Shown here in pieces: positions 8,332 to 17,560 of a DNA stretch of 64,000 nucleotides (position 1 is its first letter; each line of letters starts with the position of its first letter). The stretch lies in assembly GCA_018818165.1 (NCBI GenBank), contig JAHISP010000084.1:357530-421529 (forward strand), written 5' to 3'. Source of the stretch: Bacteroidota bacterium (GTDB taxonomy: Bacteria; Bacteroidota; Ignavibacteria; Ignavibacteriales; Melioribacteraceae). The translations under genes were made by a program, and so were the position numbers. The notes below the pieces were generated by a model. That model was not told the origin of the DNA and made no database searches. It worked only from the letters and a program-made list of their open reading frames with translations.

Positions 8332-9287
8332 TGATAAATGTATTGCTAAAAATAGTATTCCTTTTATTGATTTCACTGTCATACTCGTGTACAGCAATTT
8401 ATTCAACCGCAAATAGTGTTGGAAGCAGTGTTGCATCGTTGTTCAAATCACCAGCAAAAATTGAAAATAAAATTACAAATCCCAAAATAGATTCTGCACG
8501 ACTTTCGGTTTTGTGGGTTGGACACTCGACAATGCTAATTCAAATTGACAATAAATTTATTTTAACAGATCCTGTATTTACAGAAACAGTCGCATTTTTA
8601 TCTAAAAGATTAATTGAACCAGGAATTGACATTGAAAATCTTCCTCAAATTGATATTGCATTAGTTTCTCATTTGCATCCAGATCATCTTTCGTTGGGAT
8701 CGCTAGATTTAATTGAAGAGAAAATAAGCGAATTATTAATATCCGAAGGAGGTTTGCTTTATATCCCCAATTTTGAGTTTAATTCAAGTGAATTAAAATG
8801 GTGGCAAAGTTCTGAGATAAATGGAATAAAAATAACAAGCACTCCAGTGCTTCATAATGGAATGCGTTATGGCTTGGATTACAATTGGCTTCCTAAAGCT
8901 TTTGCCAGTTACATTATAGAATATAATGGAATTACAGTTTATTTTGCTGGAGATACTGGCTTCGATTCAACTACAACAATTTTTAAGGAGATTTCTAAAA
9001 AATTTCCCAAAATAGATTTGGCAATTTTACCAATTGCGCCAATTCATCCAAGAGAATATAGCAATATTCGCCACACCGACCCGCATGATGCGATTTTAAT
9101 AGCCAAGCAGATAAATGCCAAACATATTATTCCAATGCATTACGATACATTCGCTGAAGCATTTGATACACTTGGTGAAGCTGAATTGTTAATGAGACAA
9201 GAAATGCTAAAAAATAATTTAACGGATAAAGAAGTAATTATTTTAAAAATTGGTGAGCAAAAAGTGATAATTCCAAAAGAAAATTAA
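8331..9287 (+). CDS. Metallo-beta-lactamase-fold hydrolase lipoprotein (UlaG/NAPE-PLD-like)
   Basis: A 318-residue protein. I chose the ATG at 8331 because it overlaps the upstream stop and gives a lipobox (LISLSYSC, Cys about 16). The MBL fold is shown by LWVGHSTMLIQ near the start, the metal-binding HLHPDH (about residue 113), a later histidine in PVLHNGMRYG, the AGDTGFD loop, and PIHPREY and IIPMHYDTF near the end. This pattern fits the UlaG/N-acyl-phosphatidylethanolamine phospholipase D-like group, which hydrolyses phosphodiester or lactone bonds. The lipid anchor places it at the envelope. The substrate is unknown. Confidence 0.85.
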   Translation: MINVLLKIVFLLLISLSYSCTAIYSTANSVGSSVASLFKSPAKIENKITNPKIDSARLSVLWVGHSTMLIQIDNKFILTDPVFTETVAFLSKRLIEPGIDIENLPQIDIALVSHLHPDHLSLGSLDLIEEKISELLISEGGLLYIPNFEFNSSELKWWQSSEINGIKITSTPVLHNGMRYGLDYNWLPKAFASYIIEYNGITVYFAGDTGFDSTTTIFKEISKKFPKIDLAILPIAPIHPREYSNIRHTDPHDAILIAKQINAKHIIPMHYDTFAEAFDTLGEAELLMRQEMLKNNLTDKEVIILKIGEQKVIIPKEN

Positions 9288-9509
9288 TTAAACCCAGATT
9301 TGTCGATAGGAATAAATCTCTAATGACGGTCATTAAAAAAAACATCATTTAACTTATTCTAATACAACAAGTTAGACATAAAAAATGGTCATTTTTTGCT
9401 AAAAATAGCATGAGAAAAACTTACCTCTTTTATAAAGGCTATATTCCCTTAACACTTCTAATATCAATAAGTTACGAAAATAAATTTGTTTTCTAATGAC
9501 AAATTAGGG
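9288..9509. other. Intergenic stretch without a gene
   Basis: I see no open frame of interest. A short AATGACGGTCATT palindrome lies near 9322 and a partial echo (ATGGTCATT) near 9385. These may be weak operator-like or terminator-like sequences between two convergent genes. Confidence 0.3.
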
Positions 9510-10223
9510 TTAAAAATACACCGATTCAAACTTTGCTACTAAGCCGTTCTTATCGTAAAGATATAAATACTCTCCATAAATTTTATATCTAATTATGTTT
9601 TTCAAAACCAATAAAAACTCCGCTTCAATCTCCATATTATCTTTGCATATTTTAAGAGCTATTTCAATTTGATTAAATTTTAGTGAGTCACTAGAAAAAA
9701 CAGAAGTTCCAAAAAAATTATTACATCCGGTAAAACCTTTAATTTTATTGTCTGGCGCTATTAAAAAGTGAATATCTTTTTCAAGCCCAGAAGAAATTTC
9801 AGATGATTTTCCATTTAATTCGCGTAAAGCCCAAAAAGTATTTAAAAGATTTGCAGTTCCTAAATTTTTGGCGCAATCAACGTTTGGCCAAATATTTATA
9901 AATTTTGTAACAACAAGAACATCTTCTGTTCCAGAACCTTCCATTTTGTTTCTCGAAATAAAATGTCCATTTAGAGTAACCAATATTTTTTCGCCTGGAT
10001 TTTCACTTACTTCTAAATAAGCTTTTTCCAATGCTATATTGTCACCTTCAAAAGCAACTGAATATTTGTTCCCCGATTCACAATCGTAAAATATAGCGGC
10101 ATCTGCCATATATGAGTAAAAGCCTTTCAATTCATTTTTATCGTACTTGCTATGAAGTGATGAACACGAAAATAAAACTGGAATTAGAAATAGTGCAAAA
10201 TATTTTTTCAAGATTTGTCTCAT
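9510..10223 (-). CDS. META-domain (HslJ-like) lipoprotein
   Basis: A 237-residue protein. The start at 10223 gives MRQILKKYFALFLIPVLFSC, a clean lipoprotein signal; the longer frame adds 12 residues ahead of it. Residues about 20-120 look like an NlpE-type domain (FYSYMADAAIFYDCESGNKY, then an oligonucleotide-fold-like part). Residues about 125-225 are a META/HslJ domain, with NTFWALRELNG and the core IKGFTGCNNFFG. Related proteins serve in envelope or heat stress. Proteins with both parts are common lipoproteins in Bacteroidota. The exact role is unknown. Confidence 0.8.
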   Translation of the reverse strand: MRQILKKYFALFLIPVLFSCSSLHSKYDKNELKGFYSYMADAAIFYDCESGNKYSVAFEGDNIALEKAYLEVSENPGEKILVTLNGHFISRNKMEGSGTEDVLVVTKFINIWPNVDCAKNLGTANLLNTFWALRELNGKSSEISSGLEKDIHFLIAPDNKIKGFTGCNNFFGTSVFSSDSLKFNQIEIALKICKDNMEIEAEFLLVLKNIIRYKIYGEYLYLYDKNGLVAKFESVYF

Positions 10224-10321
10224 ATACTTATTTGAATTTAATTTGGAAAAATAATGCATTCTTAACTAAACAAAAACAATCATTTTTTTTAATTTAGTTT
10301 TGTTATCGTTATTATTGCATT

Positions 10322-11008
10322 ATGAAAAATAAAAAAATAGCAGTTGTTGCTGTAAGCGGTGGACTTGATAGTTGTGTTACTTCAGCAATAGCAAATAAAG
10401 AATACGATTTAGCATTTGCACATATAAATTATGGGCAGCGAACACAAGAAAGAGAATTACAAGCATTTAACGATATTGCAGATTTCTATTCCGCAAAATA
10501 TCGTATTATCATAGATTTTAATCATTTAGCAAAAATTGGTGGTTCATCTCTAACCGATAAAACAATGAAAATAAATGATGCGGATTTGGAAAGCAAAGAA
10601 ATTCCTACATCTTATGTTCCATTTAGAAATGCTAATATTTTAACTGCCTGCGTAAGTTGGGCAGAAGTTATTGGAGCTGAAGCAGTATTTATTGGAGCTG
10701 TGTTTGAAGATTCGTCTGGATATCCAGATTGTCGTCCAGATTTTTTTGAAGCATTTAATAAAGTAATTGATTTAGGCACAAAACCCGAAACGAAAATTAT
10801 GATTAAAACTCCAATTATTCGTATGAGTAAAAATGAAATTATAAAAAAAGGAAACGAACTTAATGCACCACTCCATTTAACTTGGTCTTGTTATCAAAAC
10901 GAAGATGAAGCATGTGGCGTTTGCGATAGTTGTGCATTACGTTTAAGAGGTTTTCAAAAACTAGGAATTGAAGACCCAATTCCATACAAAAGCAGACCAA
11001 AATATTAA
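10322..11008 (+). CDS. queC: 7-cyano-7-deazaguanine synthase QueC
   Basis: A 228-residue protein that makes preQ0 from 7-carboxy-7-deazaguanine, ammonia and ATP in queuosine synthesis. It shows the PP-loop SGGLDS (about residues 13-18), the HINYGQRTQERE segment, VPFRNANILTACVSWAE, and the C-terminal zinc site with C-x8-C-x2-C-x2-C (SCYQNEDEACGVCDSC). queF follows 19 bases downstream, so the last two steps before tRNA insertion are co-transcribed. No preQ1 riboswitch was recognised upstream. Confidence 0.95.
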   Translation: MKNKKIAVVAVSGGLDSCVTSAIANKEYDLAFAHINYGQRTQERELQAFNDIADFYSAKYRIIIDFNHLAKIGGSSLTDKTMKINDADLESKEIPTSYVPFRNANILTACVSWAEVIGAEAVFIGAVFEDSSGYPDCRPDFFEAFNKVIDLGTKPETKIMIKTPIIRMSKNEIIKKGNELNAPLHLTWSCYQNEDEACGVCDSCALRLRGFQKLGIEDPIPYKSRPKY

Positions 11009-11027
11009 TTAATAAAGGAAAATAATT

Positions 11028-11435
11028 ATGGAAGATAAAACTAAAATTCTTGAAACATTTGAAAATCCAAATCCAGAAAGAGACTATACAATTAAACACA
11101 AAGCTCCAGAATTTACTTCACTTTGCCCTAAAACCGGGCAGCCAGATTTTGGGACAATCATTTTAGAATATAATCCCAACGAGCTTTGTGTGGAATTAAA
11201 GTCATATAAATTATATTTAAACTCATTTAGAAACGATGGAATGTTCTTTGAAGCTGTAACTAACAAAATATTGGAAGATCTAGTAAAAGTATTAGACCCA
11301 AGTTATTTAAAAATTACAGCTAAATTTAACGTTCGTGGCGGAATAAGCTCAATTGTAGAAGTTGAATATGATGAATTTGCTGAATTGGATGAATATGATG
11401 AGTTTGACGAAGACGAAGATTTTTCACTAAACTAA
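11028..11435 (+). CDS. queF: NADPH-dependent preQ0 reductase QueF (type I)
   Basis: A 135-residue protein that reduces preQ0 to preQ1. It shows the catalytic cysteine in [15 protein letters not shown] (about residue 35) with the nearby conserved Asp, and the substrate motif [16 protein letters not shown] followed by FFEAVTNKI. The short form without the N-terminal duplicate domain is type I. An acidic tail of about 20 residues ([18 protein letters not shown]) extends past the usual end. It is preceded by an AAAGGAAA ribosome site and follows queC. Confidence 0.95.
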   Translation: MEDKTKILETFENPNPERDYTIKHKAPEFTSLCPKTGQPDFGTIILEYNPNELCVELKSYKLYLNSFRNDGMFFEAVTNKILEDLVKVLDPSYLKITAKFNVRGGISSIVEVEYDEFAELDEYDEFDEDEDFSLN

Positions 11436-11539
11436 CAAACATACTCTTAGAAGAATTAAGCCAATTCCAAATACTGCTGGCTTAGGATTGAAATTTTCTT
11501 GAGTGTTTTTTTTATTATAATAAATGTAAAGGAGCACTT

Positions 11540-12928
11540 ATGGCTAAGAAAGTAATTAAAAGAAGTTGGGCTGAACCATTTAAAATTAAAGTGGTTGAGC
11601 CTATCAAAATGACAACCAGAGAACATCGCGAAAAGCAAATTGAGATTGCTGGTTACAACACTTTTCTGTTAAAATCGGAAGATGTTTATATTGATTTGCT
11701 TACAGATAGCGGCACAAACGCAATGAGCGATAGACAATGGGCTGGAATGATGGTAGGTGATGAAGCCTATGCTGGCAGCCGAAATTTTTATCACTTGTGG
11801 GACAATGTTAAAAAGTATTATGGAATGCCCTACTTTGTGCCAACTCACCAAGGAAGAGCAGCTGAACACATAATTTCAAAAATTCTTATTAAAGAAGGGG
11901 ATTTTGTGCCAGGCAATATGTATTTCACAACTACTCGTCTTCATCAAGAACTAGCAGGCGCTACATTTGTTGACGTAATTATTGACGAAGCTCACGATCC
12001 GAAAAGCAAACATCCATTTAAGGGAAATATTGATCTTGAAAAACTGAAAGCCTTAATTGAAAAAGTTGGTGCAAAAAAAATTCCTTACGTAAGTATTGCT
12101 GGTCCAGTTAACATGGCTGGCGGACAACCGTTCTCAATGCAAAATCTTAGAGATGTTTATGATTTATGTTCTAAACACAAAATTAAACTGTGGTTCGATG
12201 CAACCAGAGCAACCGAAAATGCTTACTTTATTAAAGAAAGAGAAGCAGGTTACGAAGAAAAATCCATTCCAGAAATTCTTAAGGAAATTTGTTCTTACTT
12301 TGAAGGAATTTGGGTTAGCGCTAAGAAAGATTTAATGGTAAACATTGGTGGAATTCTTGCAACTAAAAACAAAAAGGTTTTTGAAAAAGCTCAAAATATG
12401 GTTGTTGTTTATGAAGGACTTCATACTTATGGCGGACTTGCTGGGCGCGATATGGAAGCTATGGCTATTGGACTTGAAGAAATGGTTGAATTTGATAACA
12501 TTAGAGCCCGAATTGGTCAAGTAGAATATTGTGGAAAAGAATTGGATAAATATGGTGTTCCATATGTGCTTCCAATTGGTGGACATGCAATATTTCTTGA
12601 CGCAAAAAGAATTTTGAGTCACTTACCTCAAGATGCCTTTCCTGCACAAACACTTGCATCCGAAATTTATGTAGATTCAGGCGTTCGTGGAATGGAAAGA
12701 GGAATTGTTTCTGCTGGACGTGATCCTGAAACTGGTGAACACAGATATCCTAAGTTAGAGTTAGTTCGTCTAACATTCCCCCGTCGTGTTTATACTCAAG
12801 CTCATATTGATGTTGCTGTTGAATCAATTGCAACAGTTTATCAGAATAGAAAAAATATTACTGGACTTAAAATGATTTATGAGCCAGAATATTTAAGATT
12901 CTTCCAAGGAAGATTTGAAAAACTATAA
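11540..12928 (+). CDS. Tyrosine phenol-lyase/tryptophanase family beta-eliminating lyase
   Basis: A 462-residue PLP enzyme. The start follows AAAGGAGC. Family features are IDLLTDSGTNAMSD, THQGRAAEH, AGGQPFSM, and the PLP lysine in SAKKD (Lys263). Residues that in tyrosine phenol-lyase contact the phenol ring or select tyrosine appear kept: NTFLL near the start, YFTTTR, and Arg387 in GVRGMERG, a position where E. coli tryptophanase has no arginine. It therefore looks closer to tyrosine phenol-lyase than to tryptophanase. Either reaction gives pyruvate and ammonia plus phenol or indole. The gene stands alone with its own terminator, and no tnaB-type transporter is adjacent. Confidence 0.88.
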   Translation: MAKKVIKRSWAEPFKIKVVEPIKMTTREHREKQIEIAGYNTFLLKSEDVYIDLLTDSGTNAMSDRQWAGMMVGDEAYAGSRNFYHLWDNVKKYYGMPYFVPTHQGRAAEHIISKILIKEGDFVPGNMYFTTTRLHQELAGATFVDVIIDEAHDPKSKHPFKGNIDLEKLKALIEKVGAKKIPYVSIAGPVNMAGGQPFSMQNLRDVYDLCSKHKIKLWFDATRATENAYFIKEREAGYEEKSIPEILKEICSYFEGIWVSAKKDLMVNIGGILATKNKKVFEKAQNMVVVYEGLHTYGGLAGRDMEAMAIGLEEMVEFDNIRARIGQVEYCGKELDKYGVPYVLPIGGHAIFLDAKRILSHLPQDAFPAQTLASEIYVDSGVRGMERGIVSAGRDPETGEHRYPKLELVRLTFPRRVYTQAHIDVAVESIATVYQNRKNITGLKMIYEPEYLRFFQGRFEKL

Positions 12929-12959
12929 TTTAATTAAGCAGTAATAATTATTTACATTT

Positions 12960-12992
12960 AAACCTCGATAATAATCATATATTTCGAGGTTT
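12960..12992 (+). terminator. Rho-independent-like terminator after the lyase gene
   Basis: AAACCTCG and CGAGGTTT form an 8-bp perfect stem around a 17-base AT-rich loop, followed by AATTTT. It separates the lyase from glnD. Confidence 0.65.
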
Positions 12993-13019
12993 AATTTTAC
13001 AACTAAAATCATTTTATTT

Positions 13020-15578
13020 ATGCAACAGTCATTTGAAATAAGAACACAATTTGAAGCAGAAAAAGAAATTCTCTTTACAAATAAAGAGATGATTAAAGAC
13101 GCTTTTAAATTTTGTATTAATTATAGTCTTTTAATTGAAGAATATATCTTTAAAGTTCTTGCAGGCAAAAAAGTTAATTTTGTTTTAGTTGCTGCTGGAA
13201 GTTTTAGCCGTCGTGAACTCTCACCTTATTCTGACATTGATTTAATGTTTATAGCAGACGAAGTTGCTCCAAATCAAAAAAGTATTGAGGAAAGTGTGGC
13301 AGCACTTTGGGATATTGGAATTGAAATTTCTCACACCGTGCGCGAATTCTCTGATGTAGATAGATTTTTACAAGATGATTTAACTTCCTTAACTCAATTT
13401 TTTGAAACACGATTTCTATTTGGAAATAAAGAAATATATAAAAAGTGGACTGATAAAATTCTTTCGGTGCTTGATAAAAAGCACACAAACAGATTACTAA
13501 ATCAATACTTTGTTGATATTAAAGAACGACAATTAAAATATGGCGATTCTCCCAAAGTATTGGAGCCAAATGTTAAATATTCTGCTGGTGGATTAAGAGA
13601 TTTTCATACTATTGAATGGATTTATTCTATTAAGAACAATACAATTATTGCAAGCCAAGAAGAGAAGACTCAGACTGAACTTTTTCTATTGAACATGAAG
13701 GACGAAAATTTTATTAACGCTAAGGATGTTGCAAGTTTGTTAAAAAGCTACAAACTTGTTCTCCTGGTTCGAAACCTTTTGCACATATTCAGCAAAAGAC
13801 GACAAGATAGGTTTGAGTTTACTTCACAAGAAAAAATTGCAATTTTTCTAGACTTTACCGAAAGTAATTGGAAAGAATTTATGTTTGAATATTTTAATGC
13901 GACAAACATAATTTTTCGATTTTCAAAGACACTTGTAAAAAAATATGAGGAAGAACTTACCGGACCTATTTCGGAATATCTTTCCATTGAGCTTGATGAC
14001 GATTTTTATATAAAAGATAACATCATTTATATAAAGGAAGAAAAGAAGCTAAATCTTTCTGAAGCTATGAGGGCATTTTATTATAGAGGTTTACATCGCG
14101 CTCGTTTTGGACAAAATATGCGCTCTATAATTATTAATAGTGCTCTTGACGTTGAAGAAAGCGAAGATTATTTGTTTTCTTCATCTGTGTTTTTCCGAGA
14201 AATACTAAAACTGCCTCACAATATTGGCGAGACTTTAAGCATAATGAATAGCTTGGGCGTACTTGGAGCTTTCCTACCAGAGTTTAAAGAACTTATTGGA
14301 TTTTTCCAGCCTGGTGTTTACCATTGCTACACTGCTGACGAACACACACTTATTGCCATAAAAAATTTGGAGGCTTTGAAAAATAAAGAATCTACATTAG
14401 GAAATATCTTTAGTAGTATTAAAATTAAAGATACACTTTACTTATCAGTCCTTTTGCACGATATTGCTAAGCCTGTTAGTATTTCGGGACACGAAATTAT
14501 TGGTGCCGAAATGGTGGGAACAATTATGAATCGTTTGGGATATGAACAAGAGGAAATTGAATTAGTTCAGCTTTTAGTAAAACACCATCTTACAATGGAG
14601 CAAGTTGCGTTTAGAAGAAACCTAAATGATCCTGAAACATTAGATAATTTTGTATCTATTTTCTCAAATAAAACAGAACTAAATTATCTTTATCTATTAA
14701 CTTACTCCGATCTTTCTGCAGTTAGTCCTCTGGTGTGGACAAATTGGAAAGGTGATTTAATGGATGAGTTATATATCAAAAGCCTTGCCATGCTTGAGGA
14801 TAAATTATCTGGTGAAGAATTGTTATATGAAAATACTTTGGCAATGATAAGTAATCCACTAATTGCTAATAACGAGGCAGTTAAATCGCATGTTGAATCT
14901 ATTGACGATGCGGGATATTTGCAGCTTTATTCACATGCAGAAATTAAGGAACACGTTAAGGAAATTGAACGAGGTAATGATATTTCTGTTTTCTTTAAAC
15001 AAGAAAATGGGTTTACTAATATAACCGTTATTACAAAGGACTCAGAATCTCTTCTTTCCAGATTGTGCGGTTCTCTTTCAATAAGCGATTTAAATATTCA
15101 CGATGCAAAAATATTTACACGCAAGGATGGAATTGTAATTGACAATTTTAATGTTACTGATTTTAGGACTAATACAGAAATTAGCGAAGAAAAGTATGTT
15201 GCTATAAGAAAAAATATTACAGCTGCATTACATAACGAATTACATATTGTTGAAGAATTCAAAAAGATTAAATCAAGATGGTGGAGACTAGAAAGTAAAC
15301 TTTTTAAACGAAAAGATAAAATTAAAATAGATTTTGAAGAGTACGATAAATACAGCATTATTGATGTTCATGCGCCAGATAAAATTGGGCTGCTCTATCA
15401 AATAACAAATAAAATGAATGAACTTGGTCTTGTAATTTACTTTGCAAAAATTGCAACAAAATCGGATGATGTTGTTGACGCTTTTTATGTGCTGGATAGA
15501 AATGGAAATAAAATTACAGAAGCCGATGTTGGCTTAATTACACTTGAACTTAAACAAGCAATAGAAGAAATTTTATAA
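13020..15578 (+). CDS. glnD: GlnD-like [protein-PII] uridylyltransferase/uridylyl-removing enzyme
   Basis: An 852-residue protein, close to the usual GlnD length. Domains in order: a nucleotidyltransferase with GSFSRRELSPYSDIDLMF at about 61-78 (the G-S and D-x-D signature); the GlnD-type linker (KYSAGGLRDFHTIEW, about 188); an HD phosphohydrolase with HTLIAIKNLE and LLHDIAKP at about 440-490; and two C-terminal ACT domains (about 665-735 and 777-850, the second starting YSIIDVHAPDKIGLLYQIT). GlnD modifies PII proteins in response to glutamine. No PII gene is next to it. murI follows after 27 bases. Confidence 0.92.
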   Translation: MQQSFEIRTQFEAEKEILFTNKEMIKDAFKFCINYSLLIEEYIFKVLAGKKVNFVLVAAGSFSRRELSPYSDIDLMFIADEVAPNQKSIEESVAALWDIGIEISHTVREFSDVDRFLQDDLTSLTQFFETRFLFGNKEIYKKWTDKILSVLDKKHTNRLLNQYFVDIKERQLKYGDSPKVLEPNVKYSAGGLRDFHTIEWIYSIKNNTIIASQEEKTQTELFLLNMKDENFINAKDVASLLKSYKLVLLVRNLLHIFSKRRQDRFEFTSQEKIAIFLDFTESNWKEFMFEYFNATNIIFRFSKTLVKKYEEELTGPISEYLSIELDDDFYIKDNIIYIKEEKKLNLSEAMRAFYYRGLHRARFGQNMRSIIINSALDVEESEDYLFSSSVFFREILKLPHNIGETLSIMNSLGVLGAFLPEFKELIGFFQPGVYHCYTADEHTLIAIKNLEALKNKESTLGNIFSSIKIKDTLYLSVLLHDIAKPVSISGHEIIGAEMVGTIMNRLGYEQEEIELVQLLVKHHLTMEQVAFRRNLNDPETLDNFVSIFSNKTELNYLYLLTYSDLSAVSPLVWTNWKGDLMDELYIKSLAMLEDKLSGEELLYENTLAMISNPLIANNEAVKSHVESIDDAGYLQLYSHAEIKEHVKEIERGNDISVFFKQENGFTNITVITKDSESLLSRLCGSLSISDLNIHDAKIFTRKDGIVIDNFNVTDFRTNTEISEEKYVAIRKNITAALHNELHIVEEFKKIKSRWWRLESKLFKRKDKIKIDFEEYDKYSIIDVHAPDKIGLLYQITNKMNELGLVIYFAKIATKSDDVVDAFYVLDRNGNKITEADVGLITLELKQAIEEIL

Positions 15579-15605
15579 AATTATACATTTAACCAAGAGG
15601 ATGTT

Positions 15606-16433
15606 TTGCATTTTTTTAATAAATCAGCTCCAATAGGAATTTTTGATTCAGGTATTGGCGGTTTGACAGTGGCTAAAAGAGTAATGTCAATTTTGCCAAA
15701 TGAAAATATTATTTATTTTGGAGATACGGCACGTGTGCCATATGGCTCCAAATCAAACTCAACTGTAATTGAATATTCAATTCAGGATGCACAGTTTTTA
15801 ATTAAAAAAAATGTAAAACTCATAATTGTTGCTTGTAATACTGCTTCATCAGTAGCGCTTGATACACTTCGAGAAAAATTTGATATTCCAATAATTGGAA
15901 TGATTGAGCCTGGCGCTAACCTTGCACTGGAAACAACAAAAAATGGAAGAGTTGGTGTAATAGGAACAAATGCGACTATAAATAACAAAGCATATTCTGA
16001 GAAATTAAATCAAATTGATTCTAAAATTAAAGTTTTTGAAAAAGCTTGTCCGCTGTTTGTTCCAATTGCTGAAGAAGGTTGGTTAAATCACGCTGCCACA
16101 AAATTAATTGCACTGGAATATTTGCAAGATTTTATTGATAATGATGTTGATACTCTAGTTCTAGGCTGTACACATTATCCATTGTTAGCTGCTACAATTC
16201 AAGAAATATTAGGCGAAAAAGTAACTTTAATTGATTCTGGTTTTGCAGCATCCCTCCAAGTTGAAAATCACCTTAAAGGGAGAGGAATTAGAAATGACTC
16301 TGTGCAACTTGGAACTAAAGAGTTTTATGTTAGCGATTTACCCGATAAATTTAAGTCCGTTGCTGAACGATTTTTGGGAAGCGAATTATCACATCTTGAA
16401 AAAATAGATGTTGAATCGTTACTCGTTAGATAA
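15606..16433 (+). CDS. murI: Glutamate racemase
   Basis: A 275-residue protein that makes D-glutamate for peptidoglycan. It has the IGIFDSGIGGLTVAKRV opening, VACNTASS (first catalytic Cys, about residue 76) and LVLGCTHYPLL (second catalytic Cys, about 187). The start is TTG at 15606, preceded by AAGAGG at good spacing; the ATG at 15601 is out of frame. Its last 15 bases overlap the end of the convergent NUDIX gene. Confidence 0.95.
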   Translation: MHFFNKSAPIGIFDSGIGGLTVAKRVMSILPNENIIYFGDTARVPYGSKSNSTVIEYSIQDAQFLIKKNVKLIIVACNTASSVALDTLREKFDIPIIGMIEPGANLALETTKNGRVGVIGTNATINNKAYSEKLNQIDSKIKVFEKACPLFVPIAEEGWLNHAATKLIALEYLQDFIDNDVDTLVLGCTHYPLLAATIQEILGEKVTLIDSGFAASLQVENHLKGRGIRNDSVQLGTKEFYVSDLPDKFKSVAERFLGSELSHLEKIDVESLLVR

Positions 16434-16958
16434 ATAAAAACTCTTATAGTGATAAATGGCTGCAATGGTTTTTGAATCGATGATTTTTCCATTTTTAATC
16501 ATTTCATCAACTTCACTTAGTGAATACTCAAAAATTTCCATTCCAAATTCGCCTTCTTCACGGTCATGGTCTCCTGCAGTTAAATCTTGTGCAAGATAAA
16601 GATATAATATTTCGTCACAAAAGCCTGGAGTGGTAGAAATTTTGCCAAGTGGAGTAATTTTCTTTGCAGTATATCCTGTCTCTTCTGTTAATTCGCGAGT
16701 TGCGCAAACCATTGGGTCTTCGCCAATTTCCAACTTTCCGGCTGGTGCTTCAATAAGTATTTCCTGCAAAGGATAACGGAATTGTTTTATCAAAACCAAT
16801 TTGCCATCATTTGTTATTGGAAGAATTACCGAACCCCCATTGTGGTGAATTACTTCACGCCTTCCGGCATTTCCACTATCATATTCTAAAATATCAAGTT
16901 TAACATCAAAGACTACGCCGTTAAAAATACTTTTACTATTTGTTACTTTATAATTCAT
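16419..16958 (-). CDS. NUDIX hydrolase, ADP-ribose pyrophosphatase-like
   Basis: A 179-residue protein. The NUDIX box is complete: G-K-L-E-I-G-E-D-P then ATRELTEETGY (about residues 75-97, pattern GX5EX7REUXEEXGU). The upstream IEAPAGKLE and downstream TPGFCDEILYLYLA fit the ADP-ribose/ADP-sugar pyrophosphatase group, which splits ADP-ribose into AMP and ribose 5-phosphate. The tail overlaps the end of murI by 15 bases on the opposite strand. Confidence 0.9.
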   Translation of the reverse strand: MNYKVTNSKSIFNGVVFDVKLDILEYDSGNAGRREVIHHNGGSVILPITNDGKLVLIKQFRYPLQEILIEAPAGKLEIGEDPMVCATRELTEETGYTAKKITPLGKISTTPGFCDEILYLYLAQDLTAGDHDREEGEFGMEIFEYSLSEVDEMIKNGKIIDSKTIAAIYHYKSFYLSNE

Positions 16959-17050
16959 GTTTACTCTTTTGCTAGTTAGTATTGTTTTTTAGAAGCCACA
17001 AAGTCTCAAAGGCACCAAGAAAAAAATTGAATTTTCAAAATTACTAGTTT

Positions 17051-17167
17051 GTCATTTCGAACCCGACGCAGTTTGTCGGGTGAGAAATCTCTGATTCTTA
17101 ATATTAGAGTCTTTTATGGAAATCTTAACTGTAAAAGATCTCTCACCAAAAACATGTTCGAGATGAC
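17051..17167. repeat. REP-like element, variant copy 3
   Basis: Outer arms GTCATTTCGAACCCGACG and ATGTTCGAGATGAC with inner GTGAGAAATCTCTGA and AGATCTCTCACC give an imperfect palindrome of about 117 bp. It differs from the GTCATTGCGAG copies in the arm sequence but has the same plan. Confidence 0.6.
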
Positions 17168-17205
17168 AGCTCGCAGATTATAAAAAACCTAATAAATTAA
17201 ATTGG

Positions 17206-17556
17206 TTAAGAATCATAATAAGGAATTAACTCACTGCCAAGAAATTTAAGCGTTGCAGCAATAACTCCCAAATCATCCATGTAACCAAAAAGAGGAACTA
17301 AATCTGGAATTGTATCAATTGGAACAATAAAATAAATTAATGCGCCAGCAACAATTGCTTTTCTATGCCAGCTTACATTTTTATCTATTAGATAATGATA
17401 GAGGGCAAGCAAATCTTTTGCAAACGAGATTTTTTTGCCTACTTTTTCAAGCTTTGTCCAAAGCTGACTATCAATAGCGCCAGTTACTTCATCAATATCT
17501 TCTTTCGTTTCGAAGTTAATATCTTCTTCGTTGTAATCATCAAAACTTTTATTCAT
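17206..17556 (-). CDS. YkvA-family (DUF1232) membrane protein
   Basis: A 116-residue protein. I start it at the ATG at 17556, which has GAGG seven bases upstream; the longer frame runs into the S9 peptidase gene. The DUF1232 core is WHRKAIVAGALIYFIVPIDTIPDLVPLFGYMDDLGVI, with the invariant P-D-x-I-P-D and D-D-L pattern and one membrane segment. The N-terminus is acidic (DDYNEEDINFETKEDIDE). Function of the family is unknown. It lies 4 bases after the S9 peptidase gene and is probably its operon partner. Confidence 0.85.
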   Translation of the reverse strand: MNKSFDDYNEEDINFETKEDIDEVTGAIDSQLWTKLEKVGKKISFAKDLLALYHYLIDKNVSWHRKAIVAGALIYFIVPIDTIPDLVPLFGYMDDLGVIAATLKFLGSELIPYYDS

Positions 17557-17560
17557 TTCA

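Noticed and set aside
10260..10321. preQ1 riboswitch before queC
   Set aside because: The short AT-rich leader lacks the stem and the C-rich/A-rich core of preQ1-I or preQ1-II.
12332..12622. Minus-strand 96-residue frame
   Set aside because: Shadow of the lyase gene; no family sense, no signal.
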